Part shown: positions 35,701-42,680 of the stretch, in pieces
How positions within the stretch are numbered: the first letter of the stretch is position 1
Layout of the letters: every line of letters starts with the position of its first letter
From: Butyrivibrio sp.
Lineage (GTDB): Bacteria > Bacillota > Clostridia > Lachnospirales > Lachnospiraceae
Direction of reading: 5' to 3'
Length of the DNA stretch: 64,000 bases
NCBI GenBank assembly: GCA_017470505.1
Contig: JAFUYO010000008.1
Coordinates: forward strand, 1-64,000
Made by a program: the position numbers and the translations under genes
The notes under the pieces: generated by a model
What the model was told of the DNA's origin: nothing
Database searches by the model: none
The model's input: only the letters and a program-made list of their open reading frames with translations

Positions 35701-36396
35701 CATTATCCTGCTGCCCATGTAATCCGTGTCATCCCCGGGATTGAACTTTGTCATATACTCATCTGCAAGAAGCAGCAGAGCCAGCTTATGAACGCAGATG
35801 CGGTTGTAATCGTAGAACGAAAATCTCGTAGCGTTGTTATGGGTTGCAAAACACTCACTGCTCAGAATCTTATCTGAAGTAAGAAGTGCATTAACCGACA
35901 CCGGATAGTCCCTGTTTCCTTCAAGCTGCCCCAGGATCCTGGCGCAGAGCACGGTTCCCTCAAGAGTCCTCGCGTATACCATCTGAGGCTTATCCATGGA
36001 GATTTTCCCGCTCTTTATCAGCTTTTCGGCCTCATTATATGTAGCTTTACTTATGGTATATGCAGAGAGGGCTTTCTTTACATTGAAATAGGTAGCTGTC
36101 TCAGAGCTCTCAATCTCCATTACAGCCTCATCCTCTGCCGAATCCTTCTTCCACTGGAAAAAGACCGCTGCCTCGTGCTTGCAGTGGTACCCTCCGTCGG
36201 AAAACGGGCAGTCACAGCTCATGGTATAGCCGGTGTCCCCCGCGTTTTTTATTTTGACATTGTAGACATGCGTCCCAAGTACGCGTGCCATGCACGTTTT
36301 CTCAGTACTGACAAAGCCCTTGACCTTGCCCTTTTTGTAGTACTCCCTGCCCTTTACAAGTATATCCTCATCAAAGTAGTCTCTCCAATTATCCAC
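32770..36396 (-). CDS. SNF2-family DEAD-like helicase with SWIM zinc finger
   Basis: 1208 residues, starting with GTG at 36396, chosen for AAGGGGG six bases upstream; a TTG eight codons earlier lacks one. The N-terminal SWIM finger is CDCPFSDGGYHCKH. The middle is SNF2-specific beta-rich region (DUF3670-like helicase-associated). The ATPase has Walker A DDMGLGKT, Walker B DEAQ (Q replaces H of DEAH), the motif LTGTPIENR, and C-terminal motif V/VI LKAGGTGLNL and QATDRAHRIGQ. It remodels DNA-protein complexes or tracks along duplex DNA. The family is common in Clostridia; no nuclease or methylase neighbour is seen. Confidence 0.88.
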   Translation of the reverse strand: MDNWRDYFDEDILVKGREYYKKGKVKGFVSTEKTCMARVLGTHVYNVKIKNAGDTGYTMSCDCPFSDGGYHCKHEAAVFFQWKKDSAEDEAVMEIESSETATYFNVKKALSAYTISKATYNEAEKLIKSGKISMDKPQMVYARTLEGTVLCARILGQLEGNRDYPVSVNALLTSDKILSSECFATHNNATRFSFYDYNRICVHKLALLLLADEYMTKFNPGDDTDYMGSRIMNSYRSFAALKKAEEVTEKSRVIELEPTLIVGDNYRRNLFLSFKIGVEKKYMLKDVGELTDTRDKAGALQLGKKNMISFMDLDFTDEAEKYYEIIKKAKSDEKLFEEKVNEMRIYRGYSKTHKDRIELTPELIDRFYDASEGRSVGIGFNGSRSAMSTVRICGGKIKIKLVINKLLDDKKHFKGLSVSAIVPRLIKGRDYNYILDESDGVFSRIDEISPIVKMLTDNNEGESVAFTIGKKNLSEFYYRLLPQLMEAPEIEISDKDIASYRDYLPPECEIIFYMDADEDNITGRVCAEYAGEETPLHVLTDADYPLPDSRDISFEQRAVETLMKYLPHTADSGALFMCEKSGDNTFNILNEGLSDLMALGEVRATKEFERLKIRKAPVIRLGVSVESGILNLDVTTDDMSEEELLDLLESYRKKKKFYRLKSGEFIRLDKDDALEELVSTMEAMGVSAKEFTRGKLHLPLYRAIYINKLLQEHDEIASDRDSNFKNLIRNFNAVKESDVEVPKSLSKILRGYQKYGFRWLSMLTELGFGGILADDMGLGKTLQVIALLQSRVLKEKITALIVCPASLVYNWEEEFKRFAPDISVKTVTGTQTERKKILSSKQKPDVFVTSYDLLKRDIGLYEDHKFDFEIIDEAQYIKNAQAAVSKSVKVINASHRFALTGTPIENRLSELWSIFDFLMPGFLYTYERFKSDFETAITKNKDEEATKHLRGMVSPFILRRLKEDVLKDLPDKIEEVRYSRFDAEQRKLYDAQVTHMKKLIQSSEYDSGKDRIKVIAELTRIRQICCDPGLITEGYTGESAKRASCIELVESAIDGGHKVLLFSQFTSMFELLEKDLKAAGIEYYKITGQTLKEERIKLVRSFNENSVPLFLISLKAGGTGLNLVGADVVIHYDPWWNLAAQNQATDRAHRIGQTKKVSVFKLIVKDTIEEKIIEMQNAKKDLADAILSGESESLMNMSKEQLMELLGS

Positions 36397-36479
36397 TGCA
36401 ATCCCCCTTTTCTGGCGCAAGTTTACAAGCTATTAGCCCTGTATCTGCGTCATTGATGCAAATCATGGTCTCCCGGACA

Positions 36480-37490
36480 TCACGCATTCAGGACATGATG
36501 CAGCATTTTCCCGACAGATTCATTTGTGTTTGTTGAAGTGATTTTGACCTCAGGATGTTTCTTTTGAAACACTACGTATATTTCATGGGCAAATCCCTGT
36601 CCAACATCTTTTATTCCCTGATAATTAAGTTCGATTTCTTCAAAATCGTCAAATCTGTGCGTCAACCGCTTTGCTTGGGATCTTGATATAGGATAGCCGT
36701 TATGGTATATATGACTTAGCGGTATGCTCGTTTTTGTGAACCCTCCATCGACATCAGCGTACGCATCGAATATCTCGCGCAATACTTTTTTGCTGAAATT
36801 TGACATACGCATAAATATCAGCGTTCCTTTTGATGGCACCATATCCCCGTTAACAGACTTAACTACATCACTATAATTGTTGTGACTGAACAACTTTCCA
36901 TCAGAAAATACGCCAAATACATCCATAACTCTTGATGTAAAGAATATGCCTTCTCCGGAATGGTGTTCTGTGTCTGTTGTCAACTTTCCCTTAAACAGCT
37001 CTATTATTGCAGTGTCCAGAGAATCATAATGATAGTATTCTTTGATCTTTTTAAAAATCCCAATTCCGTTGTCGTAAATTGATATTGTTGTATATAAATA
37101 TGTTTTCGAGACAGTGACAAGTATCTGATCTGCCATTGAATGATCAATAGCATTGTTTAACATTTCCGATACTGCATACTCCCAGATTGATAGAATATTA
37201 TCATCCAAGTCCGGCAAAAACTTTTGGATATCCTTAACGTAAATCTCAGACTCTTCCAATTCGTCTGTTCGGATGTAGCTAAACTCATGATTTTCTTCAT
37301 TGAGTACATATTGTTTTCCGCTTTTTTTTACTATTCCGTTCTTTTCCATATCCCGCAAATAACTATATACAGCAGCGCGCGTTATTCCAAAATTATCCGC
37401 AGTTTTTTGGACGTATGATGCATTACCGGACATAATCTGTTCTAAAAGATAATATTTTGCAGCATCTCTCTTCTCTTTGCTAAGGCTCAT
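36480..37490 (-). CDS. Winged-helix, GHKL-ATPase and DUF4325 regulator
   Basis: 336 residues from the second ATG (37490; GGGAG nine bases upstream). N-terminal 65 residues form a winged helix (SYVQKTADNFGITRAAVYSYL). Residues about 90-240 form an ATP-binding GHKL fold: N-box EMLNNAIDHS, G1 DNGIGI, G2 GEGIFF. The C-terminal part (about 250-330) fits DUF4325, a STAS-like domain (AFEIY...). No histidine phosphoacceptor or membrane segment is present, so it is a soluble ATPase-regulator rather than a classic kinase. It has its own promoter with repeated ATGTATA sites. Function unknown. Confidence 0.75.
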   Translation of the reverse strand: MSLSKEKRDAAKYYLLEQIMSGNASYVQKTADNFGITRAAVYSYLRDMEKNGIVKKSGKQYVLNEENHEFSYIRTDELEESEIYVKDIQKFLPDLDDNILSIWEYAVSEMLNNAIDHSMADQILVTVSKTYLYTTISIYDNGIGIFKKIKEYYHYDSLDTAIIELFKGKLTTDTEHHSGEGIFFTSRVMDVFGVFSDGKLFSHNNYSDVVKSVNGDMVPSKGTLIFMRMSNFSKKVLREIFDAYADVDGGFTKTSIPLSHIYHNGYPISRSQAKRLTHRFDDFEEIELNYQGIKDVGQGFAHEIYVVFQKKHPEVKITSTNTNESVGKMLHHVLNA

Positions 37491-37516
37491 TGACATCAGC
37501 TCCCTATGTTATTATG

Positions 37517-37584
37517 TATACACTTATCTATACATCTAATTGATTTTATATATACATGATATTATCATTATATGCGCATGTCAA
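37517..37584 (-). promoter_or_regulatory. Promoter and repeated ATGTATA sites upstream of the DUF4325 regulator
   Basis: On the minus strand TTGACA (37584-37579), 17-bp spacer, TATCAT (37561-37556). Three copies of the 7-mer TGTATA-type (as TATACAT/C on the plus strand at 37517-37523, 37529-37535 and 37551-37557) sit 12 and 22 bp apart, overlapping and following the start site. They suit binding by a winged helix, possibly of the product itself. Confidence 0.55.
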
Positions 37585-37667
37585 GTCGAATGCCCGCCTG
37601 CCAGGTTTGTTATGAAGAAGGGAAGACTCATTGTGAACACAACCTCAATCATCGAACCAAAAACCTT

Positions 37668-37696
37668 TTGACACAAGGCTGCATCGATGTTATAGT
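37668..37696 (+). promoter_or_regulatory. Promoter of the antitoxin RNA
   Basis: TTGACA (37668-37673), 17-bp spacer, TATAGT (37691-37696), start near 37703. This is close to consensus and much stronger than other promoters in the region, as expected for an antitoxin RNA in excess. Confidence 0.75.
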
Positions 37697-37702
37697 GAAA
37701 AT

Positions 37703-37797
37703 ACAAAAAAGGTGCTACCCGTACAGCAACGGTTAGTCCGAAAATAAGTAGTTGTTAAAATAACCGCTTAGTTTGCGAGACCGGGCGGTTATTTTAA
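37703..37797 (+). ncRNA. Antisense antitoxin RNA of the type I toxin
   Basis: The transcript, about 95 bases, begins with a GGTGCTACCCGTACAGC segment and ends in a hairpin with stem AAAATAACCGC (37756-37766) and GCGGTTATTTT (37785-37795). It is complementary to the 3' end and trailer of the toxin gene, the arrangement known for Firmicutes holin-like toxin loci. Confidence 0.65.
37756..37795. terminator. Bidirectional terminator shared by toxin mRNA and antitoxin RNA
   Basis: Stem AAAATAACCGC / GCGGTTATTTT with a loop of about 18 nt. T-rich tails appear on both strands, so it can end both transcripts. Confidence 0.7.
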
Positions 37798-37886
37798 TGC
37801 TTGCTATTCCTGCCAATGGAATAGCCAAGACCAAAGAACGTTGCACAAAGCGCAAGTACTGAAATCAAGCTTTCCATGGTTATCAT
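37794..37886 (-). CDS. Small hydrophobic type I toxin (holin-like toxin family)
   Basis: 30 residues, MITMESLISVLALCATFFGL... with a single membrane helix and a basic end (GRNSKH). AGGAGG stands nine bases before the ATG at 37886. The size, M-x-x-M-E-x-L start, one helix and basic tail fit the short holin-like type I toxins of Firmicutes. The gene ends inside the terminator stem shared with the antisense RNA. A longer frame to 37985 has no ribosome site. Confidence 0.75.
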   Translation of the reverse strand: MITMESLISVLALCATFFGLGYSIGRNSKH

Positions 37887-38208
37887 AGAGCAGGTTCCTC
37901 CTATAGTTATTCCCTTACGGGTTTCTATATGAACAGGGCTTGTACTCCCTGACAGAGGACTAACCGCGACCGTACATGGGAGCACTTTCGGTGTTGTCTT
38001 CGTCTTTTTTAAGTTGGTCGCAGGTCAGGTTTACCGACACCGCATGCCCGGCCTCAAGACGCCCTCTGACTATAACGCCTGTGTATCCATAAAATGTCCC
38101 TAAAGTAAAAGTTGAGCATTTTGATTTAAGATAAAATTCCAAACAAAAAATATCTATCACAAACATAATTATGCTATAATTATGAAAAAAAGCGAAGGGA
38201 GACTACTT
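37887..38208. other. 322-bp stretch with a possible protein fragment and toxin leader
   Basis: Holds the toxin leader and, on the minus strand, a frame to 37960 whose last part reads VIVRGRLEAGHAVSVNLTC and ends QLKKDEDNTESAPMYGRG. The composition is protein-like but no start with a ribosome site is present, so it may be the remnant of a broken gene. A -10 box and an inverted repeat for the next gene lie at the right end. Confidence 0.35.
38164..38184. promoter_or_regulatory. Inverted-repeat operator over the TA promoter -10
   Basis: CATAATTAT (38164-38172) and ATAATTATG (38176-38184) form a perfect 9-bp inverted repeat with a 3-bp centre. It contains TATAAT (38175-38180) and sits 25 bp before the antitoxin ATG, as for TA systems autoregulated by the antitoxin-toxin complex. 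Confidence 0.65.
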
Positions 38209-38472
38209 ATGCCTTTAATAATGCCAATAAAAGATCTTAGAAACACCAATGAACTGTCTGCTATCGCACATAAAGAACATGAGCCCATTTTTATCACAAA
38301 AAATGGCTACAGTGATTTAGTTGTTATGAGCAGTGAATTATATGATAGCTTTGCCAGAGAAAATAGGATTGATCAGGCCATTTTTGAAGCCGAAAAGGAA
38401 TTTGCAGAGACTAAAGAATATGTAGATGCCGAAGAAGCTTTTGCAGAACTGGAGAAAAAATATTTTGGATAA
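38209..38472 (+). CDS. Phd/YefM-type antitoxin
   Basis: 87 residues from the ATG at 38209 (GAAGGGAG upstream). The N-terminal half, MPIKDLRNTNELSAIAHKEHEPIFITKNGYSDLVVMS, is the DNA-binding Phd/YefM fold. The C-terminal helix, EEAFAELEKKYFG, would wrap the toxin. The gene overlaps the toxin gene by 8 bases and its promoter holds a palindromic operator. Confidence 0.88.
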   Translation: MPLIMPIKDLRNTNELSAIAHKEHEPIFITKNGYSDLVVMSSELYDSFARENRIDQAIFEAEKEFAETKEYVDAEEAFAELEKKYFG

Positions 38473-38767
38473 ATACAAGGTTCGTTTATACAAAAAAGCA
38501 TACAGGGATCTCGATAGCATCTATCGCTATATTGCTTATGATAAATTATCTACAGAAAATGCCAAAGGTCAGGTTGATAGAATAAGGAATGCTATTTTAA
38601 GTCTAAATACATTTCCTCAATCTCATCAAGATCGCCTTGTTGGGAGATATGCTAACAAAGGCTATAAACAGCTTATTGTTGATAATTATATAACAATTTT
38701 CAAAATAGATGAGTCAGAAAAGATTGTGTGGGTCGTTACTGTACAATATCAAGGAAGAAATATATAG
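38465..38767 (+). CDS. RelE/ParE-family toxin
   Basis: 100 residues from the TTG at 38465, 10 bases after GGAG; the start lies inside the antitoxin stop region, so translation is coupled. It starts DKYKVRLYKKAYRDLDSIYRYI, the ParE/RelE helical hairpin, and ends in the beta-sheet WVVTVQYQGRNI. The longer frame to 38426 has a non-conserved extension. Family members either cleave mRNA at the ribosome or poison gyrase; sequence alone cannot tell which. Confidence 0.88.
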   Translation: MDKYKVRLYKKAYRDLDSIYRYIAYDKLSTENAKGQVDRIRNAILSLNTFPQSHQDRLVGRYANKGYKQLIVDNYITIFKIDESEKIVWVVTVQYQGRNI

Positions 38768-38867
38768 TTTCAAGCAGTTAGCTCGGTTTTGATAGACCTT
38801 TATTTGGTCGTTCTAAACTACCCTAAAACGGTCTGAAATGACTTGTAGCAACAATCAGTGGTGAGAA

Positions 38868-38915
38868 TAAAAACAGCTCAACCCCTTGTGTTTTAAGGAC
38901 TTGAGCCGCTTTATA
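38868..38915 (-). terminator. Terminator after tRNA-Trp
   Basis: On the minus strand AGCGGCTCAAGTCCTT pairs with AAGGGGTTGAGCTG across a 7-nt loop with a few mismatches, followed by TTTTTATT. Confidence 0.65.
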
Positions 38916-38921
38916 AGTGAG

Positions 38922-38993
38922 CAGGGGAAGCAGGATTCGAACCCGCATGAACGGTTTTGGAGACCGTGATACTAGCCATTGTATGATTCCCCT
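38922..38993 (-). tRNA. tRNA-Trp (anticodon CCA)
   Basis: 72 bases. Acceptor AGGGGAA pairs with TTCCCCT, the anticodon stem ACGGT/ACCGT encloses CTCCAAA with anticodon CCA, and the T arm GCGGGTTCGAATCCTGC is canonical. The 3' CCA is not encoded; the discriminator is G. It points left, towards the toxin-antitoxin region. Confidence 0.95.
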
Positions 38994-39262
38994 ATTTAGT
39001 TTAAACGCGTTATACAAAATACATTGTCTCTTTCGCGCTGACGAAGGAAATTATATCATACAGAAAAAACAATGTAAAGCATTATTTCTTTTTTCGAGAA
39101 GTGTGGAAATATCCCGGATATTGTTGTTTTTGGCCGCACAACCGCTTATTTCTGAGCCCCTGTGCACTCCCCTTATTAATTGTGTATAATAGTAAAGAAG
39201 TCGAGCCATTGCCACGCCGCCGCAAGGCGCAGCTGCAATGCAAAACACATGGAGATCAGCAC

Positions 39263-39967
39263 ATGATAAACCTTGCAATAGTTGAGGATGAAGATACATA
39301 CGCAGCCCAGCTGACTGAGTTTGTCTTAAAGTTCCAGGAGGAGAGCGGTAATGTTTTCAGGATAACGCGCTTCAGGGACGGGGACGAGATCACAAACGGC
39401 TATAAGAGCGAATTTGACATCATCCTCATGGACATAGAAATGAAGCTGATGGACGGCATGACTGCAGCCGAGGAGATAAGGCGGCTTGACCAGGACGTGG
39501 TCATCATGTTTATTACCAACATGACCAATTATGCCATTCGCGGCTACCAGGTTGCGGCGCTTGACTATGTGCTAAAGCCCGTCAGCTACTTCGCCTTCTC
39601 GCAAAAGCTCGACAGGGCCATCAGCAAGATAAAAAAGTCAGATTCCAACATTATTTCAATCAGCATGCCCACCGGCGTCAAAAAGCTGGACATCGACAGT
39701 ATCTTCTATATAGAAAGTGAAGGTCACAACTTAAACTTCTACACCAGCAGCGGACAGTTCACCATCCGCGCAAAGCTGAGCGATTTCGAGGCACAGCTCT
39801 CAGCCTATAACTTCTTTCGGAGCAACAAGGGATACCTGGTCAACTTAAGATATGTGGACGGCGTTGAGAACGGTGCTGCCATCATCGCAGGAAAACAGCT
39901 CCTGATCAGCCGCGCGCGCAAAAACGACTTCATGACCGCACTGACTAACTACATGGCAGGTCTGTAG
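39263..39967 (+). CDS. LytTR-family response regulator
   Basis: 234 residues from the ATG at 39263 (GGAG upstream; a longer frame to 39101 has no ribosome site). The receiver domain has DEDT near residue 9-12, phosphoacceptor Asp in IILMDIEM and Lys in VLKPV. The C-terminal LytTR DNA-binding domain is clear from IDSIFYIESEGHNLNFYT and FRSNKGYLVNLRYVDGV. AgrA/VirR-type regulators act with GHKL kinases such as the next gene. A G+C-rich inverted repeat (CATTGC...GCAATG) lies in the leader at about 39208-39241. Confidence 0.9.
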   Translation: MINLAIVEDEDTYAAQLTEFVLKFQEESGNVFRITRFRDGDEITNGYKSEFDIILMDIEMKLMDGMTAAEEIRRLDQDVVIMFITNMTNYAIRGYQVAALDYVLKPVSYFAFSQKLDRAISKIKKSDSNIISISMPTGVKKLDIDSIFYIESEGHNLNFYTSSGQFTIRAKLSDFEAQLSAYNFFRSNKGYLVNLRYVDGVENGAAIIAGKQLLISRARKNDFMTALTNYMAGL

Positions 39968-40065
39968 CCTGCGGGTTACGCTGTCAATTAACAACACATA
40001 GCACATCCCGTTACCAAACAGAAGCCTGTCAGTAACCATATCTCCGGATAAAAAGGAAATATCGC

Positions 40066-41364
40066 ATGGACAATGTTTATGAGGATATCCCAAGACTGTA
40101 TACCGCAATCGCAGAGTGGCTCTCGTGCCTTATCTACTGCATGATCTTAAAGCGCAAAGTCTCAAATACGGATTTTGGGCTTATTTCGGCTGCTGCCCTT
40201 GCCGTGCAGAGCATATTTCTCGTCCTGACAAAGGGTCTTCCCATTTATCTGTGGATCCCGTGCATGATATTTGCTGTCTTTCTGATGTATATGTACATGT
40301 ACTTTGTCTGTGACGCTACGCCTGTTGTCATAGGCTACTACTGCACCAGGGCATTTCTTCTGGCAGAGTTTGCGGCCTCCCTCGAGTGGCAGCTGGCCAC
40401 CTTCGCAAAATCCGTGAACAGCTCTCTCATTGTGCAGATCATCATACTGATTACAATATATGCAATAGTCTTTGTCTGGTCCTTCTACATGGAAAAAAAT
40501 ATTACGAGAGGTCTTTTCCAGCTTGAGATAAACGCTCATGAGCTTTTGGCGGCAGTCCTCATCGCAATTGCGATCTTCGCCTTCAGCAATCTGAGCTTCA
40601 TCGTCACCAACACGCCCTTCTCCGCAGGGCTGACATCCGATGTCTTCTACATCAGGACCCTTGTAGATCTTGCGGGCATCATGATACTCTACGTCTACCA
40701 GAGCAGGCTCTGTGAGCTTCTCGCAGAAAAAGAGCTGAGCAACATCCACTCCATGCTCAAGGCTCAGTACGACAAGTACAGGAACTACCAGAGCACCTTT
40801 GACCTTATTAATATGAAGTATCATGACCTCAAGCACCAGATAGCGGGGCTGAGGGCAGATATGAGCGATGCGCAGCGAAGTCAGTGGATAGATTCGCTTG
40901 AGCAGGAGCTTGAATCCTACTCACCTGAACTTGAGACGGGCAACAGCGTCCTTGATACTCTCATCGCCGGAAAGATGATGAACTGCCGCGCCAACAACAT
41001 CAAGGTGACCTGCGTCGCAGACGGCAATCTTCTGGATTTCATGCATGTCGCTGACATCTGTACCATATTCGGAAATGCCCTCGACAACGCGATTGAGAGC
41101 GTAACACTTATCGAGGATCCCGAGAAGAGACTCATCCACATCCAGGTCTCTCACAAAAAGAATTTTATCATCATACAGATCAACAACTACTGTGAAAACA
41201 CACTCAAATTAAAGAACGGGTACCCCGTCACCACCAAGGCAGACAAGACAAGTCACGGTTTTGGTCTAAAGAGCATCCGCTATACTGTCGAAAAATACCA
41301 TGGGAATGTGACCTTTGACATAAACAAAAACTGGTTTGAACTAAGGATACTCATTCCTCAATAA
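40066..41364 (+). CDS. GHKL-domain sensor histidine kinase (AgrC/ComD-like)
   Basis: 432 residues with about six N-terminal membrane segments (to about 220), a dimerisation helix with the phosphoacceptor MKYHDLKHQI (His near 257), and a GHKL catalytic domain: N-box FGNALDNAIESV and G-box SHGFGLKSIRY. The N-terminal sensing part has no recognisable ligand domain. Following the LytTR regulator in the order regulator-kinase, it is a two-component system of the peptide-sensing type, but no AgrD-like peptide or AgrB gene is visible nearby. Confidence 0.9.
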   Translation: MDNVYEDIPRLYTAIAEWLSCLIYCMILKRKVSNTDFGLISAAALAVQSIFLVLTKGLPIYLWIPCMIFAVFLMYMYMYFVCDATPVVIGYYCTRAFLLAEFAASLEWQLATFAKSVNSSLIVQIIILITIYAIVFVWSFYMEKNITRGLFQLEINAHELLAAVLIAIAIFAFSNLSFIVTNTPFSAGLTSDVFYIRTLVDLAGIMILYVYQSRLCELLAEKELSNIHSMLKAQYDKYRNYQSTFDLINMKYHDLKHQIAGLRADMSDAQRSQWIDSLEQELESYSPELETGNSVLDTLIAGKMMNCRANNIKVTCVADGNLLDFMHVADICTIFGNALDNAIESVTLIEDPEKRLIHIQVSHKKNFIIIQINNYCENTLKLKNGYPVTTKADKTSHGFGLKSIRYTVEKYHGNVTFDINKNWFELRILIPQ

Positions 41365-41417
41365 AAAGCCTTTCCGGCTCATTCACATACTGCACATCCA
41401 GGGGAGATTTGACATTC

Positions 41418-42545
41418 ATGAATTTACTTGCAGTTGCCACTTCGGATTATATTGGTTTCATTTTGCTCATCGCCATGCTCATCTCGAGCCGGATCAGGAG
41501 ATCCGACAATGAGCACGCTGAATTTCGCGTTTTTACCATTATCACCATAATGACCATGATCGCCTGTTTAGTGGATTTTCTTGTCTTCTATTCCGATGGA
41601 AAGACAAATCCGATCTTCAAGATCATCAACAGACTCGGCAACACCTACTGCTTCATGGCAAACCCGGTCTTCATAGCCTCATGGTGTCTCTACGAGGACT
41701 TAAAGCTCTATCACTCCTTTACAAGAGTTCGGAGAATCTACAGATATGCCTTTATCCCGGCAGTGTTCATGGTAGTCATCGCACTGGTCAACAACGTGTT
41801 CCCTATCATATACACTATTGACGATAACAACGTCTACTCAAGACTCCCCTTCAGCTATGTTTATTACATCGTTGACCTTGGCTACATCTTTTTCAGCATT
41901 TACATCTTATACAAGTACGAGCAGCGCTATGGCAAGGTCCGCTTTTTTCCGCTCTATCTCATGGTCGGACCCATCGTCCTGGGATGTGCGTTTCAGGCCA
42001 TGTTCTACGGGATATCTCTCATCTGGGTGTCGCTTTCGGTGGGACTTACTTCTATTTACATGTCCTTACAGAACGAGTTCTCATACATCGACAAACTGAC
42101 AGGTCTCTACAACAGGGCCTACCTCGACTATCAGCTCGACTCCTCCTTAAAGGACAAAGGCAGCATGATCGGCGGAATAATGATCGATGTCGACTACTTC
42201 AAAAAAATAAATGACACCTATGGTCACTCCGTCGGCGACGAAGCACTTATAGACGTGGCCAGGGTCATCACCTTCGGCAAGCCCGACAAGGCCATCGCCA
42301 CAAGATTTGCCGGTGACGAGTTTATAATACTCATAAAGGACACCAGGGAAAAAGAGGTGCAGCACGTGCTCAAGAACCTGCACGACGAGGTGGATCTTTT
42401 CAACAGGACAGAGAACAGGCAGTACAAGCTCTCCCTCTCCATGGGATACTCGATCTACCGGCCCGGAAAGGACTCCGTAGATGACTTTTTGAAGCACATG
42501 GATGACAACATGTATGAGGAAAAACAGATAAGGCACAGCCTCTGA
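41418..42545 (+). CDS. Membrane-bound GGDEF diguanylate cyclase
   Basis: 375 residues from the ATG at 41418 (GGGGAG 11 bases upstream; a TTG at 41409 gives three extra residues). Six membrane segments (to about 200) are followed by a GGDEF domain with LTGLYNRAYL and AGDEF in place of GGDEF, a substitution found in active enzymes. No I-site RxxD is obvious. It lies 53 bp after the GHKL kinase gene and ends with a strong terminator, so it may be part of the same signalling unit. Confidence 0.88.
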   Translation: MNLLAVATSDYIGFILLIAMLISSRIRRSDNEHAEFRVFTIITIMTMIACLVDFLVFYSDGKTNPIFKIINRLGNTYCFMANPVFIASWCLYEDLKLYHSFTRVRRIYRYAFIPAVFMVVIALVNNVFPIIYTIDDNNVYSRLPFSYVYYIVDLGYIFFSIYILYKYEQRYGKVRFFPLYLMVGPIVLGCAFQAMFYGISLIWVSLSVGLTSIYMSLQNEFSYIDKLTGLYNRAYLDYQLDSSLKDKGSMIGGIMIDVDYFKKINDTYGHSVGDEALIDVARVITFGKPDKAIATRFAGDEFIILIKDTREKEVQHVLKNLHDEVDLFNRTENRQYKLSLSMGYSIYRPGKDSVDDFLKHMDDNMYEEKQIRHSL

Positions 42546-42560
42546 AACTGCATTTCATGA

Positions 42561-42602
42561 CAAAAATCGTACCGTTTGTGACAAAAACGGCACGATTTTT
42601 TT
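42561..42602 (+). terminator. Rho-independent terminator
   Basis: AAAAATCGTACCGTTT pairs with AAAACGGCACGATTTTT with one mismatch, followed by TTT. Confidence 0.85.
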
Positions 42603-42633
42603 TGCGTGGTATCCTAAATCTAACATGAAAATG

Positions 42634-42657
42634 CGCTGCTGCCCAATTAAAGCAGCG
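42634..42657 (+). promoter_or_regulatory. Leader hairpin before the first GH3 gene
   Basis: CGCTGCT pairs with AGCAGCG across a 10-nt loop, 20-45 bases before the GGGAGG ribosome site. No known riboswitch pattern is visible. Confidence 0.4.
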
Positions 42658-42680
42658 GAAAGAAAAGGGAGGTTTATTCT

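Noticed and set aside
37960..38166. 68-codon minus-strand frame next to the toxin
   Set aside because: No start with a ribosome site; kept only as a possible remnant because its last 40 residues look protein-like.
39200..39262. Inverted repeat CATTGC...GCAATG in the leader of the LytTR gene
   Set aside because: Short and G+C-rich; no T-run and no matching LytTR binding site, so I give it no separate function.
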